Positions 47,801 to 54,896 of a DNA stretch of 64,000 nucleotides are shown here, in pieces; within the stretch, counting starts at the first letter, position 1, and the number at the start of each line of letters is the position of its first letter. The notes beneath the pieces are model-generated. The model was not told where the DNA came from and ran no database searches. It was given only the letters and a program-made list of their open reading frames with translations. Position numbers and translations under genes: made by a program. Origin of the DNA: Vibrio splendidus (lineage in GTDB: Bacteria > Pseudomonadota > Gammaproteobacteria > Enterobacterales > Vibrionaceae); assembly GCF_003345295.1 (NCBI RefSeq), contig NZ_CP031055.1, positions 3,224,001-3,288,000 of the forward strand, in the 5' to 3' direction.

Positions 47801-48023
47801 TGTCAACGAGATGGACCATGTGATGGTTCGCTCGATCAATGATCTCGCCAAGCAGATGGGCAAGCACACCGTGGCTGAGTTCGTTGAAAATACCCAGATC
47901 ATCGATAAGCTGATCGAACTGGGTGTGAACTACGCGCAGGGCTACATCATAGGCCGACCTAAGCCACTCGCGGAGCTCGTTGAAGAGTTAAGACAAGAAC
48001 GAGAGACAGAGCCATTGGTTTAG
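44874..48023 (+). CDS. Membrane sensor with substrate-binding, PAS, GGDEF and EAL domains
   Basis: 1049 residues. Signal sequence MRFSLLLILMCWSFFASA, a periplasmic ABC-substrate-binding-like sensor (DVLVIHSYHQGFFWTDSF ... GTPVIFGGINNFSPD) to about 310, one membrane helix near 332-352, two PAS domains (about 370-620), then GGDEF and EAL. GGDEF is intact (RMGGDEFAVLMK at about 690, FLDLDQLKVLND before it) without an upstream RxxD inhibition site. EAL reads EIL, but the Asn, ITE, DDFGSG, KID and QGY residues are conserved. So it may make and/or break c-di-GMP in response to a periplasmic ligand. GTG at 44874 chosen: AGGG 8 bases upstream and a clean signal peptide. Confidence 0.9.
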   Translation: MRFSLLLILMCWSFFASAQTKDVLVIHSYHQGFFWTDSFQKGLAEELDRTRLSYRVVYLDSKRTQNSEYLERVYQLYRTKLMHEDFAAVVVSDNNALNLMKRLAPQLKGTPVIFGGINNFSPDMIEGLNATGVTEDTDMASNIELIKRLQTSVKRIHVVTDHSVTGEAVRNQIDTFLENNPEMSGVVKHYTPDTYQELIAFTQKAKPGNCLLFWVYFRDINGRVTSNEDWRELNKKSQIPIYMVNDLGLGHGAIGGVIQGGMIQGREAGSILLEVLDNPSAPLRTVVPGAAEIKLDYQQISRWNLGAENEASVTFLNKPKPFWVRYLDEIRTIGLLFLSMLCVIVTLMYYLNRLQKSERTSRQSQLLLESIFDQSLQFMGIIDKGGVLVSSNSKLHELLYNQGYKLGTSLQHHQHWEDSARQVLKEYFISREEHQVLRFEAEVWCRDRGAMVLDISLKPMPGSEEDDVQFLFEARDVTSGKLAENKLFQREANLKLYYDKQPVMMITLDGNNRIQQVNQFAEQLLGYPLEQLLGHRPREFYVDENSMIPRHILLQPQHKIRGVWRRDIEYRHANGSTIWIRENIRPLVESDQLLIVGEDITETRELSEKLEYQARYDLLTDTFNRNHFEQELQKALKEVESHMRTHAMLFLDLDQLKVLNDTAGHEAGDAAIMFSAKLLEEVLPYNAVLARMGGDEFAVLMKDCTERDAVNVCRSIISTMSENPFLWGDIRLNLTSSIGIRLIDHTAASPQMVHAQADAACHAAKEEGRNRYNLYHQDDEDLRRRHLEMECVNLVHEALANDRLELFAQRILGLDKDSEKMHFEILVRIKNIHGEYISPGIFMPASERYNIAHLIDRRVVSQTLAWLEHRPKVIDELGMCSINLSGHSMGNREFVEFLIESLANSSVPCHKICLEITETAAMSNMKQAIKFFTRIKELGCMIALDDFGSGLSSFGYLKKLPVDIVKIDGLFVRDIDVNEMDHVMVRSINDLAKQMGKHTVAEFVENTQIIDKLIELGVNYAQGYIIGRPKPLAELVEELRQERETEPLV

Positions 48024-48135
48024 GTAAGCCGACTTTAGCCGGGAATACTTTTCACCGCTAATATGTATTGTTGAGGCAATCAGGTAAACTGGTTGCCTCT
48101 TTTGTTTTGAATACTACTGTCTGTTGGAGACGACC

Positions 48136-48915
48136 TTGCAACTACAACTGATTTGCGAAGATGCTACCCAAATCGATCATCTAAATGACTTAGCGACCCG
48201 TTGGAATTTATCTCATGATGAAAACAGCGATTTTGCTTTGGTACTGACTTGCGAGCGACTTGAGCTACGTAAAGTCGATGAGCCTAAGCTTGGCGCTATT
48301 TTTGTTGATTTAGTGGGAGGCGCAGTCGGTCACAGACGTAAGTTTGGCGGTGGTAAAGGTCAGGCGATTGCTAAAGCGGCAGGTTTAAACAAAGGTGCAA
48401 CGCCAACTATCCTCGATGGTACCGCTGGTCTAGGACGTGATGCGTTTGTGTTGGCGTCGTTGGGCTGTAAAGTACAGATGGTCGAGCGTCACCCTGTTGT
48501 GGCAGCACTGCTCGATGATGGCTTGCAGCGAGCTCAGCAAGACCCTGACATCGGTGGTTGGGTAACTGAACGTATGAAGTTGATTCATGCTTCTAGCCAT
48601 GATGCCCTAAATAAGCTGAGTAACGATCCTGACTTTGAACAGCCAGATGTGGTGTATCTCGACCCGATGTACCCGCACCCAGAGAACAAAAAGAAATCGG
48701 CTTTGGTTAAGAAAGAGATGCGTGTATTCCAATCTTTGGTTGGCGCCGATCTGGATGCCGATGGCTTATTTGAGCCTGCGATGAAGCTCGCATCAAAGCG
48801 TGTTGTGGTCAAAAGACCGGATTACGCAGCATGGTTAGACGAGCAAAAACCGAGCATGGCAATCGAAACTAAAAAGAACCGTTTTGATGTCTATGTGAAA
48901 GCATCAATGACCTAG
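48136..48915 (+). CDS. rsmJ: 16S rRNA (guanine1516-N2)-methyltransferase
   Basis: SAM-dependent methylase of G1516 in 16S rRNA. 259 residues; LGAIFVDLVGGAVGHRRKFGGGKG, DGTAGLGRDAFVLASLGC (SAM motif I) and YLDPMYPHPENKKKSALVKKEMRVFQ match E. coli RsmJ. The start is probably the TTG at 48136 (MQLQLICED), 6 bases after GGAG; a frame open to 48124 overlaps that ribosome site. In E. coli rsmJ follows prlC directly; here asnC and a c-di-GMP gene lie between. Confidence 0.93.
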   Translation: MQLQLICEDATQIDHLNDLATRWNLSHDENSDFALVLTCERLELRKVDEPKLGAIFVDLVGGAVGHRRKFGGGKGQAIAKAAGLNKGATPTILDGTAGLGRDAFVLASLGCKVQMVERHPVVAALLDDGLQRAQQDPDIGGWVTERMKLIHASSHDALNKLSNDPDFEQPDVVYLDPMYPHPENKKKSALVKKEMRVFQSLVGADLDADGLFEPAMKLASKRVVVKRPDYAAWLDEQKPSMAIETKKNRFDVYVKASMT

Positions 48916-49020
48916 TTAAGACATCAATAACTTAGAGACGCGCTAAGAAAGTTTCCCGTCATAAATACGATAAATTGCCATTAAACACTTGCGATAGTCG
49001 CGTTACGGATGTATATCTAA

Positions 49021-49043
49021 CTAAGAATCATTATTATTCTTAG
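49021..49043. promoter_or_regulatory. Dyad in front of the Cys/Lys/His-rich gene
   Basis: CTAAGAAT-cattatt-ATTCTTAG, perfect 8-base arms, ending 13 bases before the start codon. In the minus-strand reading AAGAATAATAATGATTCTT it agrees with a Vibrio-type Fur box at about 13 of 19 positions by my count. It also touches the ribosome-site region, so it could be an RNA hairpin. Confidence 0.4.
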
Positions 49044-49056
49044 CTGGAGTTGTAGC

Positions 49057-49632
49057 ATGGCTAAACGCTTTTGTAAGTTAAACCGTCGAGATATCACCGA
49101 ACACTTGGGAGAAATCCACAGTTTGGTGACTGAACCAAAGTTCGTGTGCCGCTCTTGTGCGCGCTCATCGTCGGATCAAGCGAATCTATGCAAACCAACA
49201 GCCATCCCACCGATTGATTGTCAGAATAAACCCGCTGAAGAAAAAGTCGCGTGTGGTCTACTTGCCGAAACATTGCCAACTCCAGAAGTCTCTCTTATCG
49301 AAGTCATGGACAGTGCTGAGCCAGTTGTACAAATCTTTGACCCTGCGGTTGTAGCAACAGCGGATAAAGTCGCGTTGAAGAAAGCCAAGCTGAAAAAATT
49401 GATGGCGAAGGCGAGCGGCGATGAGAAAGCTGAACTCAAACAAGCGAAGAAAGCGGCCAAGAAACAAGAGAAGTACAACAAAAAGCTAGCGAAGATGATT
49501 AAGAAACAGCAAAAGCTGTTTAAGAAAAGCCAAAAACTGGAAAGTGACCTTGAACGCATCAACCTACAACTTGATGACGTTGCCTTCACTGAAAGCAAGA
49601 CTCAGGTGGTGAGCCACAATCACATCCACTGA
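49057..49632 (+). CDS. Cys-, Lys- and His-containing protein of unknown function
   Basis: 191 residues, no signal peptide. N-terminal third has Cys at 6, 31, 34, 45 and 55 including CRSC, which could form a zinc or metal site. Residues about 115-180 are a very Lys-rich heptad-like helix (KKAKLKKLMAKA, KKQQKLFKKSQKLE), probably a coiled coil. The tail is SHNHIH. I do not recognise the family. Strong TGGAG ribosome site; own terminator; a palindrome overlaps its leader. Confidence 0.8.
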   Translation: MAKRFCKLNRRDITEHLGEIHSLVTEPKFVCRSCARSSSDQANLCKPTAIPPIDCQNKPAEEKVACGLLAETLPTPEVSLIEVMDSAEPVVQIFDPAVVATADKVALKKAKLKKLMAKASGDEKAELKQAKKAAKKQEKYNKKLAKMIKKQQKLFKKSQKLESDLERINLQLDDVAFTESKTQVVSHNHIH

Positions 49633-49670
49633 AGTTAATTCGAAGAGCTTATTGCTACACAGATGATTTA

Positions 49671-49702
49671 AAAAGAGCGACCTACGGTCGCTCTTTTGCT
49701 TT
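49671..49702 (+). terminator. Terminator between unknown protein and EamA gene
   Basis: AAAAGAGCGACC-tac-GGTCGCTCTTTTGCTTT; convergent genes on both sides. Confidence 0.9.
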
Positions 49703-49761
49703 CTGGATATTCTTTTTAATAATAATCTTGTTAGCTAAATACAGCTTGTTAGCTTAACGCG

Positions 49762-50640
49762 CTAGGCATTGCTAGCATCTCTCGCAACACGCTTCTTCAC
49801 CCACGTCTCATTGACGAACAAAGAGAACAAGATAACGGCACCACCAATAGACAATCGAACCAAATCGACATCTCTGTTCCAAATCAGGATGTTCACCACA
49901 AGGCCAGCTGGAACTAAGACATTGTTCATCACAGCCAGTGCGCCAGCATTGACCATGCACGCGCCTTTGTTCCACATAAAGTAACCCAGCCCCGAAGCAA
50001 TCAAGCCAAGGTAGATCAGGATTCCCCATTGAAGAGAGGTGGTTGGCAGCTTCTCTGGATTGCCCAGTAGCATGAAAGCAACGGAAGCGACGCATAACGC
50101 CCCTAAGTAGAAGTAACCAAATACGGTTCGCTGAGGTAATTCAGTCGATTCCTTTTCCATCACTACCTTGTAACTCACCTGACCGATAGCAAAGCATAGG
50201 TTCGCGCCTTGCACGACGAGGAAGCCAACTAAAAAGTTCTCATTGATGCCTGCAAATTTAATGAATACCGCGCCCAATACCGCAATTGCCGCAGTTACTA
50301 AGTACCACGGAGAGAATTGCCCTTTGAGAAAGTCATAAATAAGCGTGACGTAAATTGGGGTAAAGACGGTAAACAAAAGGACTTCAGGAACGGATAGCAG
50401 CAAGAAAGACTGATAGTAGAAGCAGTACATTAAGCCAAGCTGGATGCCACCAATGGCCATCAATTTGGCGATCAGCTTACGCGAGACGCCACGGAACTTA
50501 AGGAAAGGAAGAAACACGATACCTGCAAGGGCAACACGCATCAGTACAGAGAACCAAGCATCAACCTGACCAGCAAGGTAGACGCCGATCAGGCTAAAGG
50601 AGAAGGCCCATAGGAGGGTAACACCAGCTAAATAGCTCAT
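49762..50640 (-). CDS. EamA/DMT-family transporter
   Basis: 292 residues with about ten hydrophobic helices and the duplicated five-helix plan of the drug/metabolite transporter superfamily; start MSYLAGVTLLWAFSFSLIGVY is typical of EamA proteins, as is LIASGLGYFMWNKG in the second half. Substrate unknown; relatives export amino acids or metabolites. Ends RVARDASNA. Followed on its strand by no clear terminator other than the shared one at 49.7 kb. Second EamA gene at 53.9 kb is only distantly similar. Confidence 0.9.
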   Translation of the reverse strand: MSYLAGVTLLWAFSFSLIGVYLAGQVDAWFSVLMRVALAGIVFLPFLKFRGVSRKLIAKLMAIGGIQLGLMYCFYYQSFLLLSVPEVLLFTVFTPIYVTLIYDFLKGQFSPWYLVTAAIAVLGAVFIKFAGINENFLVGFLVVQGANLCFAIGQVSYKVVMEKESTELPQRTVFGYFYLGALCVASVAFMLLGNPEKLPTTSLQWGILIYLGLIASGLGYFMWNKGACMVNAGALAVMNNVLVPAGLVVNILIWNRDVDLVRLSIGGAVILFSLFVNETWVKKRVARDASNA

Positions 50641-50692
50641 AGTAAAACTTCGTTAATAAGATATGAGCTGTATGTTACCTAACCTTAATTCA

Positions 50693-51127
50693 TTAGTCTT
50701 CTGAATCTCTTAGAGGCACGACCAGCATATCAACCGGAGAGGCGTTGATCAGTTGTCGTGTTGAAGAAAGTAGCTTGCTCCAGAAATCTTGATGGTGACC
50801 ACAAACCACCAAATCAACATTGAACTCGTTGATGGTGTCACACAGCTCATGACTCAAATCGCCACTGCCCACTAAGGTATGGGTGATTGGGTATTGAGCA
50901 TGCTCAGCAAAATTTTGCAGCTGAACTCGAGATGCTTCCATCGCGTTATGTTGGGTTTCTGCCATGTTGATATCAATCAGGCCTGTATACAGCTCTGCGT
51001 AGTTAATATCGATATGGATAAAAGAGACTTTGGCTTCCAATGGCTTAGCCAATGCTACCGCTTTATCCACAATTAATTTGCTGTCTTCTGATAAATCGAC
51101 CGCGACCAAAATATGTTTGTAACTCAT
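50693..51127 (-). CDS. uspA: Universal stress protein A
   Basis: 144 residues, very close to E. coli UspA: MSYKHILVAVDLSEDSKLIV at the start, YTGLIDINMAE and VVCGHHQDFWSKLLSSTRQLI near the end. UspA is a small cytoplasmic dimer induced by growth arrest. It lacks the G-2x-G-9x-G(S/T) ATP motif of the other Usp class, as E. coli UspA does. The ATG at 51127 follows a perfect AGGAGG; the upstream open frame is not coding. Divergent from ftnA. Confidence 0.96.
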   Translation of the reverse strand: MSYKHILVAVDLSEDSKLIVDKAVALAKPLEAKVSFIHIDINYAELYTGLIDINMAETQHNAMEASRVQLQNFAEHAQYPITHTLVGSGDLSHELCDTINEFNVDLVVCGHHQDFWSKLLSSTRQLINASPVDMLVVPLRDSED

Positions 51128-51316
51128 ATCGCTACCTCCTTTATTCATTGTCTGATTTAAGATTAGCACTATGCGATGGCTTTTTTTGCTGAAGTGATCT
51201 CATATCCACTGTCTTGCGTAGTGACGGCTCGAAATATTGGTTAACTAATGGCCTGCGAGATATTCATTAAATAGTGATATAGTAGAGAAAATTGAGGATG
51301 TAATTAGGAGTCTTAA

Positions 51317-51844
51317 ATGCTGTCAAAAACTATGGTTGAGCAACTGAATGATCAAATTAACCTAGAATTTTTCTCATCCAATCTATACTTACAAATGAGT
51401 GCTTGGTGTGAAGACAAAGGATTTGAAGGTGCAGCAGAGTTTCTGCGTGTTCATGCGGTAGAAGAAATGGAACATATGCAGCGTCTTTTCACTTACGTAA
51501 GTGAAACAGGTGCAATGCCAATTCTTGGTGCGATTGAAGCGCCAAAACATGAATTTGATAGCCTTGGTGCAGTGTTCCGTGAAACTTACGAACATGAGCA
51601 AATGATTACTCAAAAGATCAACAAACTGGCTCACGTTGCTTTCAGCACACAAGATTACTCAACCTTTAACTTCCTGCAATGGTACGTTGCAGAGCAACAC
51701 GAAGAAGAGAAGTTGTTTAAAGGTGTATTGGATAAGCTAGAGCTTGTTGGTGAAGACGGTAAAGCACTGTTCTTTATTGATAAAGACCTAGCGCAATTGG
51801 CAAAAGATGGTTCATCTTCAATTATGGAAGCTCCTGCCGTTTAG
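51317..51844 (+). CDS. ftnA: Ferritin
   Basis: 175-residue non-haem ferritin that oxidises and stores iron in a 24-mer shell. The di-iron ferroxidase ligands are all present at the E. coli positions: E17, E50, H53, E94, E130, with Q127 and E126 of the third site. Y24 is conserved. Strong TAGGAG ribosome site. Lies between uspA and uspB, which in E. coli are directly adjacent and divergent; ftnA is the inserted gene here. Confidence 0.96.
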   Translation: MLSKTMVEQLNDQINLEFFSSNLYLQMSAWCEDKGFEGAAEFLRVHAVEEMEHMQRLFTYVSETGAMPILGAIEAPKHEFDSLGAVFRETYEHEQMITQKINKLAHVAFSTQDYSTFNFLQWYVAEQHEEEKLFKGVLDKLELVGEDGKALFFIDKDLAQLAKDGSSSIMEAPAV

Positions 51845-51912
51845 GTAGTACGGGAAAGACACTGATTATCTTTTTCTTTTGAGTTTTCTTATGAAGATGT
51901 AGGGAGGAAAGG

Positions 51913-52236
51913 ATGATCAGCGGCGACACTATTCTATTTGCACTAATGGTTGTGACTTGCGTGAACTGGGCGAGATATTTTACTGCGCTAAGAACACTCA
52001 TTTATATAATGCGAGAAGCACATCCTCTACTTTATCAACAAGTAGACGGAGGTGGATTCTTCACAACTCATGGCAATATGACCAAACAGGTTCGCTTGTT
52101 TAGTTACATCAAAAGCAAAGAGTATCACCATCATCACGACGAAGTGTTTATGTCGAAGTGTGATCGCGTAAGACAGTTGTTTATACTTTCTTCCGCTCTG
52201 TTGGGTGTAACATTGCTGTCTTCTTTCATCGTCTAA
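51913..52236 (+). CDS. uspB: Universal stress protein B
   Basis: 107 residues, two membrane helices, one at each end (TILFALMVVTCVNWARYF; LFILSSALLGVTLLSSFIV). LLYQQVDGGGFFTTHG and KQVRLFSYI are shared with E. coli UspB, an RpoS-dependent membrane protein tied to ethanol resistance. Very strong GGAGGAAAGG ribosome site. Followed by a terminator at 52.4 kb. Confidence 0.92.
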   Translation: MISGDTILFALMVVTCVNWARYFTALRTLIYIMREAHPLLYQQVDGGGFFTTHGNMTKQVRLFSYIKSKEYHHHHDEVFMSKCDRVRQLFILSSALLGVTLLSSFIV

Positions 52237-52393
52237 GTTATTTAGTACGCGTGAAGTAGAGTTTAGGTTTTGGTGTAAAGCTTCGGTTGTTGGTTCGCTA
52301 AGCCAAGTAGTGGTTTTGCTGCTGTCTGCAAATTGTACAATTGAACATCAATTGCAAAGTTTAAAATTGCCGCTAGAATAGCGAGCAATTAGT

Positions 52394-52425
52394 AAGGATG
52401 TGCTGTTTATGCACATCCTTTTTTA
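52394..52425 (+). terminator. Terminator after uspB
   Basis: AAGGATGTGC-tgtttat-GCACATCCTTTTTT; 10-base perfect stem and T-run. Confidence 0.88.
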
Positions 52426-52486
52426 TTGATGGCATTTCGAGAACAGGGCGTACTCGAGGTGCAAAAGTGAAGAAAGCAGAACCCCA

Positions 52487-53680
52487 ATGAGTGAAAAGTT
52501 TGATGTAATCGTAATTGGTGCGGGCGCCGCGGGCTTAATGTGTGCTGCGGAAGCGGGTAAACGTGGCCGACGAGTGCTGGTGGTTGATCATGCAAAGAAA
52601 CCAGGCAGAAAAATTTTAATCTCAGGTGGCGGCCGTTGTAACTTCACTAACTATGATGTTTCAGCCAACAACTTCCTATGTAACAACCCTCACTTCGTGA
52701 AGTCAGCCTTATCTCAATATACCAACTGGGATTTTATCTCGATGGTGAGCAAGTACGGTATTGAGTTCGAAGAGCGAGACCACGGCCAATTGTTCTGTGT
52801 GAATGACCACACTGCAAAAGACATCGTGAGCATGTTGCTTGAAGAGTGTAAGCAGGCGAAAGTTGAGCAGCGCTACCGTTGTGATGTTCACTCCATCGAA
52901 AAAACAGACGCTGGCTTCAAGATGCACCTTAATACCGACGAAGTTGAGTGTGACTCACTTGTCGTGGCGACGGGCGGTTTATCGATGCCGAAACTAGGCG
53001 CGACGCCATTTGGCTATAAGATTGCCGAGCAGTTTGGTTTGTCTGTGATGCCGACTACAGCAGGTTTGGTGCCATTTACTCTGCATAAAGAAGACAAAGA
53101 AGCCTTTGCTGAGCTTTCAGGAATCGCGATTCCTGCCGAGATCACCGCGCAAGACGGTACCTTATTCAAAGAAGCGTTGCTGTTTACTCATCGCGGCTTA
53201 TCTGGCCCTTCGGTATTGCAAATTTCTTCTTTCTGGAAAGCGGGTCAATCGGTTTCGATTAATCTAGTACCAGAAGTGGACGTTGCTGAACTACTTGAAA
53301 ACTCTCGTGAGAAACACCCAAATCAGAGCCTGAAAAACACCTTGGCGAAAGCATTACCAAAGCGTTTTGTGGAAGTGTTGATTGATCGTAAAGAACTGGA
53401 AGACAAGCCGCTCAAGCAGTTCAATGAAAAACAGCTGAATGACATTGTAGAGCATTTAGAGAACTGGAAAATTGCGCCAAACGGCACCGAAGGCTACCGA
53501 ACAGCGGAAGTGACCCTAGGCGGTGTAGACACCAATCACCTATCTTCAAAAACCATGGAATGTAAGAGTGTGTCTGGTCTCTACTTCGTTGGTGAAGTTA
53601 TGGACGTAACTGGTTGGTTAGGTGGCTACAACTTCCAATGGTGCTGGAGCTCAGGCTTTGCCGCAGGCCAGTGGGTTTAA
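52487..53680 (+). CDS. YhiN/HI0933-type FAD-dependent oxidoreductase
   Basis: 397 residues. FAD fingerprint VIVIGAGAAGLMCAAEAGKRG at the N-terminus followed by the family-specific GRKILISGGGRCNFTN, then ATGGLSMPKLGATPFGY and the C-terminal GLYFVGEVMDVTGWLGGYNFQWCWSSG (second FAD segment; cited here as part of a continuous end motif). Substrate is not firmly known for this family. In E. coli yhiN is also close to uspA/uspB, so the neighbourhood is conserved. Confidence 0.92.
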   Translation: MSEKFDVIVIGAGAAGLMCAAEAGKRGRRVLVVDHAKKPGRKILISGGGRCNFTNYDVSANNFLCNNPHFVKSALSQYTNWDFISMVSKYGIEFEERDHGQLFCVNDHTAKDIVSMLLEECKQAKVEQRYRCDVHSIEKTDAGFKMHLNTDEVECDSLVVATGGLSMPKLGATPFGYKIAEQFGLSVMPTTAGLVPFTLHKEDKEAFAELSGIAIPAEITAQDGTLFKEALLFTHRGLSGPSVLQISSFWKAGQSVSINLVPEVDVAELLENSREKHPNQSLKNTLAKALPKRFVEVLIDRKELEDKPLKQFNEKQLNDIVEHLENWKIAPNGTEGYRTAEVTLGGVDTNHLSSKTMECKSVSGLYFVGEVMDVTGWLGGYNFQWCWSSGFAAGQWV

Positions 53681-53714
53681 GCTTTGAGCTTATCCATTAG
53701 ATTTTAAATGACAT

Positions 53715-53747
53715 AAAAATGGCGAGTCATATGACTCGCCATTTTTG
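53715..53747. terminator. Palindromic terminator after the YhiN-type gene
   Basis: 32-base perfect palindrome: AAAAATGGCGAGTCAT and its complement, ending in T-run; symmetric, so it can stop transcription from both sides. Confidence 0.9.
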
Positions 53748-53820
53748 TATCTATAAGCGGTAATCTAGCTCTAGATTCGAATTTATCGATAGCTTTTCGT
53801 GCTCAATCGAATCTTTTGGC

Positions 53821-53863
53821 TCATTTACTCATTTACTCATCTACTCATCTACTCATCTACTCA
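53821..53863. repeat. 8-base tandem repeat next to an EamA stop codon
   Basis: Five units: TCATTTAC twice, then TCATCTAC three times, then TCA. It ends one base before the stop codon of the minus-strand EamA gene, so it lies in the 3' untranslated part of that gene. Confidence 0.85.
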
Positions 53864-53864
53864 G

Positions 53865-54758
53865 TCACGCAGGTTTGTTTTTTGAAAATTTGACCTGTTG
53901 AATCACCAAGCCGGCAATGATCAGTACCAAGCCAAACAGTGTCGCTGGGTGAATCTCTTCACCAATGATGGTTGAAAGTAGCATTAGCGAAATAAACGGT
54001 GAGGCAAAAATCAGATTGCTGATACGCGCTGTGTTGTTGGTCAGCTTCAGTGCTGATAGCCATAAGACAAAGGTAATGCCCATCTCAAACAGGCCTACGT
54101 AAGTCACAGCCATCCAACCTTTTGCTGTGATTTGGCTAAAGCTTTCGCCTTCGTAAAGGGTTAAACCAATTGCGAATGGCAGTGCCACTAAGAAACCAAG
54201 CAATACGCCAATCACAGGGTCAGCCTTGTTTTTGGTGTTTAGAATCCAGTATCCCGCCCAAAGCAAGGTTGAAAGTAGCGCCAGAGCCACACCGAGTGGG
54301 CTATCGAACTGCATTCCTAGCACATCGCCTTTGGTGGCAATGACCACCACACCCGCATAACTGAAGGTACAAGCAATCCAATCTTGCTTACGAATCTTTT
54401 GCCCCAGAAAAACCGCCGCCATCAAGGTTAGCGTAATTGCCCAACTGTAGTTGATGGCCTGCGCTTGAGATGCTGGCAATAGGTCGTATGCTTTGAATAG
54501 AATCAGGTAGTAGGCCAGTGGATTGACCAAGCCGAGCAGTAGGTAATACCAAGGGTTTGAAAGAAACGTAGTACTCAGCTGAGAAAGCTTGCCTTGAAAG
54601 GCGCAGATGGCGATCAGTGCCATTGATGACACTATGCTGGCAATGGTCAGCATTTGAATCGGCGAAAACTCAGCAAGGGTCAGCTTAAAAGCAGTAGCAA
54701 CTGTTGACCACAGTAATACCGCGGAAAGGCCAAAGCCCAAGGCACGACGTTCGTTCAT
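53865..54758 (-). CDS. EamA/DMT-family transporter
   Basis: 297 residues, ten predicted helices in two EamA halves: MNERRALGFGLSAVLLWSTV AT the N-terminus, LLPASQAQAINYSWAITLTL in the first half, and GMQFDSPLGVALALLSTLLW, ISNLIFASPFISLMLLSTII in the second. Substrate unknown. A short 8-base tandem repeat begins directly after its stop. Start ATG at 54758 lacks a strong ribosome site. Confidence 0.9.
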   Translation of the reverse strand: MNERRALGFGLSAVLLWSTVATAFKLTLAEFSPIQMLTIASIVSSMALIAICAFQGKLSQLSTTFLSNPWYYLLLGLVNPLAYYLILFKAYDLLPASQAQAINYSWAITLTLMAAVFLGQKIRKQDWIACTFSYAGVVVIATKGDVLGMQFDSPLGVALALLSTLLWAGYWILNTKNKADPVIGVLLGFLVALPFAIGLTLYEGESFSQITAKGWMAVTYVGLFEMGITFVLWLSALKLTNNTARISNLIFASPFISLMLLSTIIGEEIHPATLFGLVLIIAGLVIQQVKFSKNKPA

Positions 54759-54896
54759 AGCAACTCATTCTAATTTGATGGGACAGAATACGGAGCGCCT
54801 AGTCTATCTGTCGAAATTTAATACGGCAAACTGGACATTTATCCAGTATCAAAATACCATTTAATGAGTTACTTCCAATTAGGCTCAATCATTATC

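Noticed and set aside
49221..49598. 125-codon minus-strand frame opposite the Cys/Lys-rich gene
   Set aside because: Ser/Phe/Leu-rich product is the expected antisense of a Lys-rich helix; the plus-strand gene has a strong ribosome site and terminator.
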